A stretch of 64,000 bases of DNA, taken from positions 1-64,000 of the forward strand of contig BCLD01000014.1 of assembly GCA_001600875.1 (NCBI GenBank), written 5' to 3'. Source of the DNA: Solicoccozyma terricola (lineage: Eukaryota; Basidiomycota; Tremellomycetes; Filobasidiales; Piskurozymaceae). Position numbers and translations under genes: made by a program. Below are positions 1 to 11,460 of this stretch, one piece after another (the first letter of the stretch is position 1; each line of letters starts with the position of its first letter). The notes below the pieces were generated by a model. The model searched no databases and was not told where the DNA came from. It saw only the letters and a list, made by a program, of their open reading frames with translations.

Positions 1-95
1 CCTAACCCTAACCCTAACCCTAACCCTAACCCTAACCCTAACCCTAACCCTAACCCTAACCCTAACCCTAACCCTAACCCTAACCCTAACCCTAA
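1..95. repeat. Telomeric repeat array (CCCTAA)n
   Basis: About 16 uninterrupted copies of the hexamer CCCTAA run from the first base to position 95. The C-rich strand reads 5' to 3' from the end inward, as expected for the left end of a chromosome with TTAGGG telomeres. The array stops sharply at a unique sequence. The true array is probably longer and clipped by assembly. Confidence 0.97.
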
Positions 96-1024
96 AGACG
101 CAGAGGGTAACATCGTCAGTACAAAGTGAGGCTGGTAGTGAAGGGATCCCTCAGGTGCCACATGTTAAGAGGGATGGACTGCAATCTCTCAATAAGCAAC
201 AATAGTGTCAAGCGCAACTATTGGCTAGAATGTTGTCTTTCTTAGTATAAATATGGGTATACAAAGTTATCATATTATTGCTCAATACAAGTTCTTGGGA
301 TGAATTCGAGCGTTCTCTTCGAATCTAATACCCCCTCCAGTCCAGCGCTACCTTCTAGTGGATCCTAGCGGATCCTGTGACCATTTAGAAGGGTCTTGTG
401 ACCACCTATGGTTCGAATATTTCCTAAAAGACACAAGAACAGTTGAAATTTGATGATTCATCATCATTCGTCATCATTTTCGTACGAAGGAACCATGTTG
501 TTCAAATTTGGTTCATGTCAGATAGTCGAGGTCACGTAGAAGTATTTTGCGGTCACTTATATCAGACATGTTGGTGGTTTACATCAACATTTATGAACAA
601 GGGGTAAATGTGCACTCACGTATAGGAGAGTTGCATTCTCTCCTATAGTAACACATCACAGTTTGAGTGGTTTGATGAGGAAAGTCCACGTAAACTATTT
701 GAGCGTCCATTTGGGGTGTTTAAAGCTGCCCGTAAATTCTCGCGTTTTGACCCCCAAATAAGAAAGTTCATTCGCGGCCAAAAATGTAACTTGGAAACCC
801 CCTATTGATGTCCGTCTATGTCCGCTTTGGTGGTGAATATCTAAACTGTGACCGTGGTGGTGTCCGAGTAAAGGACCTCCCTTAGGGGCTCCCTTGACGT
901 CATCGGGCTTGGCGACCTGTTTGGGGGGTCCGAATTCCCCCCTGGGTTGCGGCCGCGCATCCTAAGCCCGAAGATAGAGTAAAGGCTACAAGATTACAGC
1001 TCGACACATGTAGAGACATCACGA
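96..1024. other. Subtelomeric spacer without recognisable gene
   Basis: About 930 bases of moderately AT-rich sequence lie between the telomere and the first gene. I see no convincing coding frame, no transposon ends and no tRNA. The only structured element is a short perfect inverted repeat at 621-647. No Y'-like helicase or satellite array is visible. Confidence 0.6.
621..647. repeat. Perfect 10-bp inverted repeat (hairpin)
   Basis: TATAGGAGAG is followed after 7 bases by its exact reverse complement CTCTCCTATA. It lies about 530 bp inside the telomere array with no gene close enough to make it a terminator. Its function is unknown. Confidence 0.6.
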
Positions 1025-2416
1025 CTACTTCACAGCTTCGACCTCACGACCATTGCGTTCCTTCTTCTGCAACTCTAGTACGACGTCCAGAGCAGTACCA
1101 TGCAGCGCAATCCTCTCTCGTTCAAATGCATGACCGAGGTCATCATTCGACTCTAAAAGCTGCACCCCGCCTGGTCCTTGCGGTCGGTCATAACCATTCC
1201 GCTTCTCGTGATCTTTCATCGCCTGTTCGCCTTCCAGATAGATACTCTTGACTGTATCGGGACTCAGGCCCTTTGCTTTGGCGTCAGCAAGCAAGCGAGC
1301 TAGTTCTGCCTCAGCTTTGCCTCGCTTGAACGCTGCGGTACGCGGGAAGTATGTCTAGGAGGGACAAAACATTAAAATGAATTCTGAAATAATTCAGGGG
1401 GACATTTGACTCACTTCTCTGCTACGAGTGGGTTTGAATTCCGGAATAGAATCTCGACCCATGGCACGGAGGATGACTTGCTCGGCGAGAGTCTGTGGGT
1501 GTTTGTCAGAAAGGCACGTTCGTTGGAGAATAACGAGACGACATGCCACTCACGTAGTCTTCTCCCGCCGGCCTGTTGAGATTGAAAGGCTTGTTCATAT
1601 TCAAATGAGGATTCGTGATGACTCGTGCATAATGGAGATGGTTAAGGCCAGCAGAGTGGGGTAACAGGCCATGGGTGATGAAGGTATCCCCAGCTTTAGC
1701 AACGATCTGAGAAAACTTGCTGCATGCTTTGATGTGGTTGTATAAATACGACATTGGTGGGTCGACGCCCTCCGGATGCCGTAGGAGGTATTCACATATC
1801 CCCTTGATACCATCTTCACAGACCCAGGTGCCGCCGCCTCCCTCGGGGATATCAGTGAAGCAATGAATGATGGTGAGGGCGTTCCCCGAGCTGTCGAGGA
1901 ACATTCGATACCAGTCGTCGTCGGTGTGCCAGCCTGTGAGGTCTTGAGGACGGGGATCGTCCGTTGATTTGAGTTCTTCGTTGCCAAAGTTGCAAATGAA
2001 TTGGTCGCCATGATATCGTTCTCGAGTCTGTTGAGCGATCCAGTGAGCTTTACAGCTGTTACCGATATCAAATATTCTCTCACCTCATCGACGTTCTCTT
2101 CGCCCCCCACAATCTCGCACATGGCTTTCCACGCATCAGGACAAAACTTGTACGCCTCCACCTCTCTGTGACGAGGCATCTTGAGGTACGTCTCTTTCCA
2201 GGTAGACTTGTCATCCTTGTCCCATCCAAGTCTGGTCCAGAAATTTTCCATCCATCCGTTCAGGTACTTGGGATCGATAGCACCAGGGATTTTGAGCCAT
2301 CCATGTTCTACAAAGAACTCTTGTTGCTCTGCGCTATACAATGTTATTTAAAGAAAACGTATTAGAGGCAAATCTTTTGAAGACCTACCTTTGGTCAAGA
2401 ATTTGTAGTCTACCAT
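1025..2416 (-). CDS. Phytanoyl-CoA dioxygenase (PhyH) family protein
   Basis: The spliced product has about 350 residues and matches the PhyH branch of Fe(II)/2-oxoglutarate dioxygenases, which hydroxylate small organic or acyl substrates. The start is the ATG at 2416: a short first exon (MVDYKFLTK) joins, with a GTAGGT donor, to EQQEFFVEHGWLKIPGA. An intron follows ENVDE, after which the core reads YHGDQFICNF, then WHTDDDW, which carries the HxD iron motif. The distal histidine probably lies in THGLLPHSAGLNH. Two further introns precede a charged C-terminal segment ending at 1025. No signal peptide or peroxisomal targeting tripeptide is evident. It is the gene nearest the telomere. Family assignment is firm; the substrate is unknown. 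Confidence 0.85.
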
Positions 2417-4106
2417 GTCGTCAGGATGTAATGAATGTTATCGTAGGGGTGTCAGGGTGTCAGGGTGTCGTGGGACCCCATTTACCCCACTTTATGTGGG
2501 CCGTCCTTTTCAGACCATCGTCAGGCATCCGACCTCGGCGTTGGACGTTGCGTCACGGCGAATCGGACCGGAAACCGGTCTCGACCGCGAATATTCTTGC
2601 AACAACTAGCGGGTTACGCATGTGACCACCGAAGACTCCTCCGATCCCATCGAACGTTGGAGGTGGATTTGGTGGATTATTATCACTCCGTGGGAGGGAG
2701 AACTTCGGCATATATCGGCTAACCATGGCGGTTCTATTATTGTATCTCATCGCACGCGAGATACTTAGAGTCGTGCGAGACTGTGCAATGACCTGGGAGT
2801 CCTTGGCTAAAAGACAAGAGCCAGCGTTTCTTCTCATGGTCACGCTCGTGCTCATTCATAGTTTGGCCCGAGCTTGCCAGCTGAAGCCACTTCAAGGCCC
2901 CACCGTGACTTACGTGGCCAGTATTAGTAGGTACAGCCAAGCAGAGGTCAAATTCCGCTATATCATATCTACAAGCAACTGGTCTTGTAAGCAGGGGAAA
3001 TCTAAAAAAAACTGAGCTTGAAGAGATTGACCTCTTAATAGACCGGATCGCGCAATGGGAATCTTACATCCAGAATAGAAGGTTGTCGGGATGGTAGGGT
3101 GGATGGTTAGGGCATTCGGAACGAAATGCAGGATATAGTCAGGTAGACGTAACCCCCATCAGATTAATTTGCTATTTTGTTCGTTGGTTATGAACGGGTT
3201 ATTGCTTTTCTGGATAAGGCATATCATGGCAAAGTCTGAAATCAACATTTGCAGGACCCTGATCATAGTCATCAACTGATCGGACGAGGATTGCCCAAGT
3301 CAAATACATCAAAAGGGTACCCATCGGAAACGATAAGCACGCGACACCCCTAATCTTCGCCCGCATTCAACGAAGATTGCGCTGGCTGTCGAGATCGCAA
3401 CCCCGATCGCTAATGCTTTCGAGATTGTCGCTGTCAAAGTCGTTGATGCTGATAATCGCTGTCCAGATCACGTTGGAGTATCAAGTGTATGCCGAGTAAC
3501 AAAATGGAGACGTAAGGGGAAAGTACCTCTGCATTGACCTCGCTCGAATCCAACCGTCTCGCTGTCCCCGTCTTGAGCTTTTTACTGCTTTGCCACTGCC
3601 AGCTGCCCTGCATCGAGTATTTCCTCGACTGCTCTGATCCCAATAACCCACCACGTCTTAGTCATTCCACAGCCTCGCACCGCAACATCGTCACATGACG
3701 ATCAAGCCAGCGGACGTCTTCCCAATTGGAATTCGATTTTGAAAAAACGATTCGGGTTCGCCTTGTGACATTGCGCTTGGCGGTGTCGAAAGCGCTTCCC
3801 CATGACATCCGTTAACGGTGAAGAACTGATACGTGGATGCTTCAAGATGATTCCTATAAACATATATACCCGAACCGCATCCGTCACTGGGTCACGAGCT
3901 CTCAACACCGGATGAAATAAAGACGTAGCAAGTAGGTGTGCACGGTATGGATATATATTTCATGGGCGGAAATGGGTTGAGGGCCGGACCCCCCGCCTAC
4001 ATCTCGCAAACTCGATACCCGCAGTCAAATAACCCTTGTTCGTAGTACCAAGCAGACTTTTGTTGGCGACTCTCTAACCCCTGCAATACGCCCTCATCCG
4101 CAGGAA
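2417..4106. other. Intergenic region, no supported gene
   Basis: This 1.7-kb spacer separates two divergently transcribed genes. Short open frames occur on both strands, but none shows a recognisable domain, consistent splice sites or a convincing start, and I do not call them. Promoters of the dioxygenase (minus) and the cupin (plus) must lie here. Confidence 0.5.
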
Positions 4107-4529
4107 ATGCCCTCATCAATCATCATCCCCAACTCGGCCGACGCCAATGCTCCCACTCACAAGGCCACCGGCATGCTAAAAGGCGGCTCTTTCACTGGCG
4201 ACGTTTATGCAAACATGATCCACGTCACCAAGGACCAATCCGTTCATCTAGTCAATATGACATTCTGTCCAGGTTCACGAACAAACTGGCACACACACGT
4301 GGAAGGTGGATTCTTATATGTCCTTAGTGGGTCAGGGTGGGTTTGTGACAGGGGCAGCGAGCCCAAGAAGCTCAGGACGGGAGACACAGCGTGGATCGAA
4401 CCTGGGACGACACATTGGCATGGAGCCGAGGAAGGATCGATGATAACGAGTGTTGCTGCAGCATTTGGAGAGACCAAGTGGTTGGAAGAGGTGACAGATG
4501 ATGAATATGCCAAGGCCAAGGGCAAGTGA
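4107..4529 (+). CDS. Small cupin-domain protein
   Basis: This is an intron-less 140-residue protein made almost entirely of one cupin barrel. Motif 1 is seen as PGSRTNWHTHVEGG, with two metal-binding histidines, and motif 2 as GDTAWIEPGTTHWHGA, with the third histidine. The C-terminus KWLEEVTDDEY is typical of single-domain cupins related to bacterial manganese hydroxynitrile-lyase-like and carboxymuconolactone-associated cupins. Such proteins are cytosolic metalloproteins with varied chemistry, so I assign a fold and not a reaction. It converges with the carboxylesterase gene, leaving about 200 bp between the stops. Confidence 0.9.
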   Translation: MPSSIIIPNSADANAPTHKATGMLKGGSFTGDVYANMIHVTKDQSVHLVNMTFCPGSRTNWHTHVEGGFLYVLSGSGWVCDRGSEPKKLRTGDTAWIEPGTTHWHGAEEGSMITSVAAAFGETKWLEEVTDDEYAKAKGK

Positions 4530-4737
4530 TGGGATTTTCGCGAATCGAGATCGACGGAAGGAGCTGCAAGACCGGGCTGGCGATGGCGTATAGTCCTTTG
4601 TACAAATGTCCCGCGACCATTTCCGCGCAAGACCAAATTGTTTATATATCAAATTGTTTATATGTCATGTTTCAGATTATTAGGACGATCCCCTCCATGT
4701 CTTCACTTATTCGTAACGGTGACATTTATCAACGACA

Positions 4738-6984
4738 CTAGTCGTTGTTGCTCGACGACTTGGACGTTGAGGACGCGGATGCGATCGTTGGTCCGCTCGT
4801 GCTCGTTGCGGTGGTGTTCTAGGCGAGTCAGTCCGGTGGCGACAACCGCCACAATCGCGACCGCTCACAGGTGTTGTTCCTAGTGCAATCTCGGTCAAAA
4901 AGTCGAATTGAGGGCTTCGGTAGGTGTCGTCGATGGAGTACGATGCATTGCGTCTCAAAAACACCATCGCTTGTTGGGACATTGCGTAACTAGGCCAGTT
5001 CAAGCTGACGGCTATTTCGAGAGGTCAGCTATCGGTGAGTACCCATTCCGGTAAAGTACGACTCACCGGTACCCTCGTTGGGATCTCCGGTGTTGACGTA
5101 GTTGATCAAGAAGGTCTGCATCATCTCAGACAACGCCGCCGTGTCTGGTCGGTACCCCAAGGGGTTTCTAGCTGTCCTGTTTAGTACTCCCATGAACTAG
5201 CGGATAGACGTCGTCAGAGGGGTTCCGCGAAGTCGATTCCTCCCAGCTCACGTATGGAACCTCTGCCAAATGATATGCCCCCATCTCGATCGATGAATTG
5301 TCCGGGACTTGCCAGAACCTGTAGCTCCAAGTGGGAGCAACCGCACTATGCGCCTTGCTAAACAATCGAGTACCGGCTGTGACAGCATCGGTGTAGAGGG
5401 AGAAGACGCTGTGGTGGTGGCCGTCAGTTGAACCGAAACAGACTACGGCCATTGACTTACCGCTTATCCTGCAAGCCAGTAGACGCAGTACCATCTCCGG
5501 TGTTGTGAGGGCTTCCATCGGCAGGATCATCCGGCCACAGTGCTCCAAACTCCTGGATGGTGGCATTGCTGACACCAAAATTCGCCCAGGTTGTGGATAC
5601 GACTGATAGAAATTGTGCGTTCGTGTTGGTTCCTACAGGAGCGCCGATTCCAGCTGCAACGAAATGGACGTGAGCGCAGTGACGCAATGACAATCCACCC
5701 TCCCTCACATGTCCCTTCGTCCTGATTGGACCCAAAAACGGCGCATCGCTTGACAAATTTGCCATCGTGGATAAGTTGAGGTATGGGGCTTGGATGATAT
5801 CGCCATCGGGCACGATAGAAGGAGCGAACCCGGTGGTAACGGATGAGTTGTAATAGGCCGCGTAGGGAAGGGCACGGAGGCAGTCCAGGGTGTCAGTGGC
5901 ATTGCCACAACCCGTTGCGTTGACGACTAAGGGGGGCGGCGGAGGGTAAGTCGATGGCGGCAATGCGTGACGAAATGGACTCACATTTGTTCCAACCAGG
6001 AGTCGCGGTACTGAGGCTGGCGTTTTGATTAAGGAAGACGCCGGAATCGACATGCGACGCCCTGAACAGACCGTCGTCCCGGCCACCATACGCGGTCATG
6101 TGAACTGTGCAGCTCTGACCTCCAGCAGACTGACCCCAGATCGTGACCGCGCTGGGATCACCGCCAAAGTAGTAGATATTTTCCTGAACCCAGTGAAGAG
6201 CGAGTCGCTGGGGTATCAATGCTGGTTAGCGATGGGCATGCATTGCAGGGACCATGGCTACACACCTGATCCCGAATCCCAAGGTTCAAGATTCCCTCTT
6301 CGGCAGCTTGTTGTCCGGCTGGGAAGCCAAACGCGTTGAGTCTGTAGTTGATGGATGCAAAGATCTGAAGGGTAAACCATATCAGCGACAAAACCCATGT
6401 CGTTGGGGAGGCACGACCTCACAAAAGGCTGTCCCATCTCAACCGACCGTTGAACCAGGTAGCTGCCGTTGTACCGGGGATCCTGAGCAGTCCCCTGGGT
6501 AAAGCCACCACCAAATATCCAGAACAAGACGGGCAAATTGGCACCTGCATCGACGCCGCTCGGACGAATGATGTTGATGTTCAAGCAGTCTTCGTTCAGC
6601 ACGTAGTTCTGCGAGTAGCTTGCGTTCGGTGTCGAACTGATACCGACACCCGGACAGACATTTCCCCATTTCGTAGCATCATGAGTACCTGTCCAGGAGA
6701 CGTTGAGAGATTGAGGCTGTCTCAAGCGCTGTAGAAAGCGGGGAGTCAGTCGCTGCGGCGAACTCTTCATTCTGCAGGCTCACCAGCGATCCCACGGGCG
6801 GTTGGGCATACGGAATACCGAGAAACACCTCACTCCCAAGCCCCGGTTGAGTAGCTCCGACGTATGATCCATTGAACACCTTCACGGTCGGAGAGTCATC
6901 TCGAGGAGCAAGGGAGGGTGCAGCTCCTGCGACACAGGCAACCGCTGCAGAAAATGACACGGTAAAGATGGTTGATAACCTCAT
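4738..6984 (-). CDS. Secreted type-B carboxylesterase/lipase
   Basis: A multi-exon gene encodes a protein of about 560 residues in the carboxylesterase type-B (COesterase) family. The start MRLSTIFTVSFSAAVACVAG is a clear signal peptide. It is followed by FLGIPYAQPPVGSLRL (joined across an intron), the oxyanion-hole segment FGGGFTQG and the nucleophile motif GQSAGG, where the family norm is GESAG. YHLAEVPYV probably carries the catalytic histidine. Splicing a last intron gives a Ser/Thr-rich tail ending in SKSSSNND at 4738. The protein should hydrolyse esters or lipids outside the cell. At least seven introns are needed, each with GT-AG borders. Confidence in the family is high, in the exact exons moderate. 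Confidence 0.88.
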
Positions 6985-8148
6985 TTCGAGATGAGCTTGT
7001 GGGGCGCAGAATACTTCCCGACAGATGGGACCCCACTTAGTGACCTGCATTTTATGCCATTCCATAGGACGCCACGGGTCAACTTCTATTCCGGCTGTTC
7101 CCGGCATCTCGGCGACGTGCGACTGTAAAATAGTTCGTCCGATGCATACCTGCTAGACCTCACCACAGTCGACCATCACTGGATGTTCCATGCAAGTGTG
7201 CCTGGACGTTGCTCTGGCTGTGTGGCGAACCGGCGAACGCCGATTCCAACCCCACACCGGAGAATGGGTTCTACCTAGCGTTGTTGAGATCTCCATGCCA
7301 ACTGGAATGGACTTGATGTGCCCGAAGGTGGACGAAGGTGGACGCTGGTGGATACAGCACTGGGATGCTCGCATGCCAACGGATTCCGAGGAATTGTCGC
7401 TACCGGCCAACTCGCGCAATTCCGGGAAACCTCTCAAGGCGTGCATTCACTCCGTGTACGAAGCGTAGACCGGACGTTCGACGAGCCAGTCAATTGATCC
7501 AACTTGAACCTCCACTGCTCCAGATCCTTTCCCAGGTACACGACGATTGGGACCGGTCGCTGGGGTATCCGACGTCGAATGCTCTGATGTCTGCAATGAT
7601 CGAGGAGGTCAACGAGAAAAGCTCCTTCACGCCGCCCCACAACTCACCATCAATCTCCTTTACCTTATCATGCCTCAGATATATGATGGCATGAATTTCC
7701 AGCTCGTCACAACGTCCACACCCACCTGATGACGATTCGCCGTATCGATACTGACTGCTACTGCTGCCACAAACGCATCCAGAGGTTTGAATGCCTTGTC
7801 TTTAGTCATATCATATCTTCGATGCAGGAACTTGAGAGATCGCACTGGACAGATTGCAACGTCGTGGTTATCTCGCATTTGCGCGGCGGTGGAGGTGTTG
7901 ACATGGAGCAGAGGCTCCAACTCGGCGAGCTCTCTCTGTGACAGCAAGACATCCCGATGAAATACAGTTTCGCTGAGATGGTGCAATATAGGACATCGAC
8001 GGTGCGATAGCATACACCGCTTCAACGAGTAGTGATTAGAGCCTCCACACACGTCTTTTCGGCCACTCAACTATTTCGCTACATATCATACGAAAAGAAT
8101 CGCCCCGTTCACACCGCACCTTGCATTATCTGTGCCCACTCGGCGATC
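6985..8148. other. Intergenic region with unresolved reading frames
   Basis: About 1.16 kb lies between the carboxylesterase start and the end of the next minus-strand gene. Several frames of 60-130 codons overlap on both strands. The one at 7675-8070 (minus) has a protein-like composition but no domain I recognise and no clear splice partners. It may hold gene debris. A short direct repeat GAAGGTGGAC occurs twice at about 7325-7345. Confidence 0.4.
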
Positions 8149-9097
8149 TCACCACCATGGCACATCCACACCCATCCTCCTGGCCGCCAGATCCACCAGA
8201 AGCCTCGAATACAACACGTGGAAGGCCATCGACACGTTCTGCACCATTGACAGACCGCGTAGGTTTGGGGTGGTTGGAGGGCGGTGGGTGCTTAGAGGAC
8301 GGTCGTTCTCTGTGCCAGGCGATGTTCCCGCTGGTTCTACCATGAGATGGGTGGAGAATGTGCATCGGAGGTGGTCTGGGTGGGACGGTGAGGGTGGAAG
8401 AGGCCGGGTGGAAAAGGAATGGTAGCCGCCGAGGAGACTCCGATGGGTAGATGAGGAGGATTTACTGGGTTTGAGCCACCAGCTGACGACGACGGGCCCT
8501 GATATCGAGCTTGTGTCAGAGATGCCGGTGTTAATGGCATACGAGGGTATATGAGGGTGCATGTCGTGGGCCTCGACGATGAACTGTGGGTGGGTAGCAC
8601 ATCAGACCGCGCAATCGCTCCAGCATCCGTACGAGGCATACCAGATTGCCCACCAACCCTGTCCCAGGCCGGAAATCATTCTCCTCGATGGCCGGACAAA
8701 CGTACGAGCCTTGCCGGAATGCGAATGGCCCTATACCAAGCCCAATGAGAGCTTGCATGATCCTCTTCTCCAGGACCAGCGGCCATGATCCCCAAAAGGC
8801 CCTTGCAAAGGTTACGACCGGTTCCACCTCGACCTCCCGCGTCTTTCCGCCGTGTTGCTGTTGTCGGAATGCCGTCCTCGGAATGTCGACATGCCATGCA
8901 TCGCTCGCCTGGTATGGTCTCCATGGCTCGCCCGAGGCGGGGTCCATTCCGACAGCAGGTTTGTCAGATCGTTGTGCGACGTCAAGATGTTGTGGAACTG
9001 GTGTGGTCGGATAAAGGCGAGCGAGACGACGGTGTTGTTGGTAAAGCACGAGGAAGGGTATGGTGGAACATGTCAAGAGGATGTAAGACCGTGACAT
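8149..9097 (-). CDS. Conserved fungal protein of unknown function, N-terminal membrane anchor
   Basis: I do not recognise a named domain. Starting at the ATG at 9097 (MSRSYILLTCSTIPFLVLYQ), the protein has one N-terminal hydrophobic segment, then HRRLARLYPTTPVP and a soluble region with ARAFWGSWPLVLEKRIMQAL. One intron with a GTATGC donor, spliced after VGNL, restores the frame to FIVEAHDMHPHIPSY and continues to VVSWWLKP and a C-terminal helix SRLLVDLAARRMG. Length is about 280 residues. An upstream in-frame ATG at 9154 is an alternative start. The pattern fits a small single-pass protein facing the cytosol or an organelle lumen. Confidence 0.65.
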
Positions 9098-9696
9098 TGC
9101 AGGGAATGGGAGGGTAGTGAAGTTGATGTTGAACGTACGAACCAACACTTTCATTCGGCCAACTTTGCGATAAGGGCCGAGCGGCCATCGGTATGTAACG
9201 GCATGTAACGGGGTTTCGCCACCGTCGGCAGTTGTCTCCCAACGCACCCATGTGGGACTGGGACTGGCTAGGTAGCCACCACTTTGCATTTGCCATTCCC
9301 AAGGCATATCCCTACCACGTTCTGGCAGTCGACAAGGACCACAGAGATCGCCATCAAGTCCGCACACTACGGCCGATTGCTTTGAAATGCATCCTATGCC
9401 GGCCTGTCATCGCCCACGGCTCCCTGCCGAACATCGAATGGTCCTGTACACCTTACTCCCGTCCACCGGCCTTCCCGCTGCTCCGACTTGAGAAGGTGTT
9501 TGTCTAGCAAATAGACGTGTCGAATACAACCAATCATAACAGGTAGATGTGAGGCAAGCCGGGCTAAAAGCTGTCTGATCCCACATCTCTGAATGTGCAC
9601 ACCTGATGTCAACATTCCTCCCGCTACCAACAAATAGACCATGATATCTACTCGCGACTTGCATAGTGGGTGCGATTACCTAGGGCGCAATCCTGA
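9098..9696. other. Spacer between two minus-strand genes
   Basis: About 600 bases separate the start of the unknown membrane-anchored gene from the stop of the lactonase gene. I see no supportable gene, repeat or RNA here. It should contain the promoter of the former and the 3' untranslated region of the latter. Confidence 0.45.
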
Positions 9697-10964
9697 TCAC
9701 TTCCCAAACCGATGCCTTTCTACCCCCTTCACCCCTAGTCCCTTGACGACAAACAGGTCTCCACCCTGTGTCCTATCCTTCCTTCCACTCAGGTTAGAGT
9801 TTGCCGACGTGACGTAGAGATCGTTCATGTTCGGCCCTGTTGGCGGAGTCAGCGGGAGACCCCTCCCTCATCGTAACGCAACATCACCCACCGCCAAACA
9901 CGCAACAAGTCATATTCCACGCATTTGGAAACTCGATCACCATGTCTACTTGCCCTCCCGGTGTGAGGCGTATCACCTTGCCACCCTGCCACCTGGCCGA
10001 CCAGACGTGGTCGTGACCGTCCATACAGAGACCATCGGGATATCCCCATTGATCGACGTCCAAGTGGGAGAACACCTGGCGATTGGTCATTGCTCCGGTT
10101 GTCTGGAGGCATGATTAGCGTCCAACTCAAACACGCAACCCCGTCAAACTCACTACGTCGTAATCGAAGCGAAAGATTGTCGCTATCCAGCTGTCCGTAA
10201 AGTACCTGAAAATAACTTCCGTCTCAGCAACGAACCTGCCATCGTGAGCTACGAACTCACATGCTCTTCCCATCCATCGTCCAACCCATCCCATTCGTGC
10301 AGGTCACATTCTCCAGCATCGTCTTGACCTCCCCACCCTCCTCCAAACTATACAGCGTCCCAACGACATCGCCGATTTTGAACCCCATCGTCCCAGCCAA
10401 GAATCTCCCAGTAGGATCACATGCACCTTCGTTGAACCTGTTCGTCCCTTCTCGTAATGAGCTTTTCAGATAGGGTGTCAGGTTGCTGCTGGTGGCGCTA
10501 GTGCAAGTTGGGGGAAAAGGAAGTGAGGGCAGGATTTCAATGGCATGTTCGGTGGTGGCGATGAACTGAGGTCGTCAATGTCAGCTCGTATTCACCCTGC
10601 CCTACATCCTGCCTACCACTGACTCACCCCTTGAGCGACCCCCTTCCTCAACGCAATCGACGAAACCTTTCCTGGAAACGTTTCAAATCCATAGACCCCG
10701 GTTGATGGCTCGTACGTGTAGACTTTCCGGGACTCGATGTCGACAAAGTATAGTCTTTGATTCGACGGATCCTGCTCAAGTTCCAGTTATGTGCGACGCT
10801 ACGTTTCAAATTGGCAGCCAATGCTCACCCAGACGCAACCTGAAGCAAATAGTAGGTCAACCTCGGCTCACTCATCAACCGCACGAATAGCCTCCTCACC
10901 TTCACCCAGAGTACAGCGCGTTCTCAAGACAGGTTCAGAGACGATCACAACCATCTGGACGACT
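9697..10964 (-). CDS. SMP-30/gluconolactonase/regucalcin family lactonase
   Basis: The spliced protein (about 310 residues) is a six-bladed beta-propeller of the SMP-30/SGL family, metal-dependent hydrolases that open sugar lactones. Visible blades and motifs include LGEGCVWDP near the N-terminus, RLYFVDIESRKVYTYEP, NRFNEGACDPTGRFLAGTMG with the metal-site asparagine, CTNGMGWTMDGKSMYFTDSW, GYPDGLCMDGHDHVWSARW and the closing VFGGPNMNDLYVTSA. The N-terminal motif is split over three exons, one only 11 nt long (10829-10839). The start is the ATG at 10964 and the stop TGA is at 9697. In sugar catabolism such a lactonase follows an NAD-dependent dehydrogenase, which suits the SDR, transporter and TIM-barrel genes nearby. 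Confidence 0.9.
10829..10839 (-). other. 11-nt micro-exon of the lactonase gene
   Basis: GTTGCGTCTGG is bounded by a TTCAG acceptor and a GTGAGC donor. It joins GAA-G to GAT, giving the conserved LGEGCVWDP. Omitting it loses the family motif and the reading frame. Confidence 0.8.
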
Positions 10965-11202
10965 AGATGTTTCCTTGTTTCAGGATCTCTTCGAATTTGG
11001 CCCGCTCAAGATATATGAAGACGGGGGAAGGCCGACAAGCCATCAGACAAAAGCCGTGCGTCCGTTCTTTGATACATCCGTTGCTCGGCTTTAACTGTGA
11101 CAAAGGAGCGATCTCCGGGCAGCAGATCCGATACTCGCTCCTACCGGTCCGCAAAGTTGGCACTTCGATTGTGAACATAATTTTGGCACGGTCTCCACGA
11201 CC

Positions 11203-11375
11203 GGGCAAATTCACCCATCTGCGTGGCAAACAGTGAAGCGAACATGACCTTGAAACGGACTGGCAAATTCCCCCTCTCTGTGTGGCACACAGTGAAGCGA
11301 ACATGACTTTGAAACGGACTGGCAAACGCCCCCCCCCCCCCCCTCTGCGTGGCAATCAGTGAAGCGAACAAACAG
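11203..11375. repeat. Short tandem repeat, unit about 60 bp, 2.5 copies
   Basis: Units begin near 11221, 11280 and 11347 and share GTGGCA..CAGTGAAGCGAACA and TTGAAACGGACTGGCAAA. The second unit is lengthened by a run of about 14 C residues. The repeat lies in the 10965-11460 spacer between the lactonase start and the monooxygenase stop, where no gene is visible. Confidence 0.75.
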
Positions 11376-11460
11376 ACCAATGTATGGATTTTAAAAATGA
11401 CAGTATTTACATCTATCTACACCTTCCTCGTCCCAATGTCCAATTCTGCTCCTCCTCCTC

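Noticed and set aside
409..420. GGTTCGAATA resembling a tRNA B box
   Set aside because: No A box at the right distance and no cloverleaf can be drawn. I found no tRNA in the window.
2725..3015. 96-codon plus-strand frame with a membrane-like start
   Set aside because: Isolated, no family, and a competing minus-strand frame covers the same DNA. Support is too weak.
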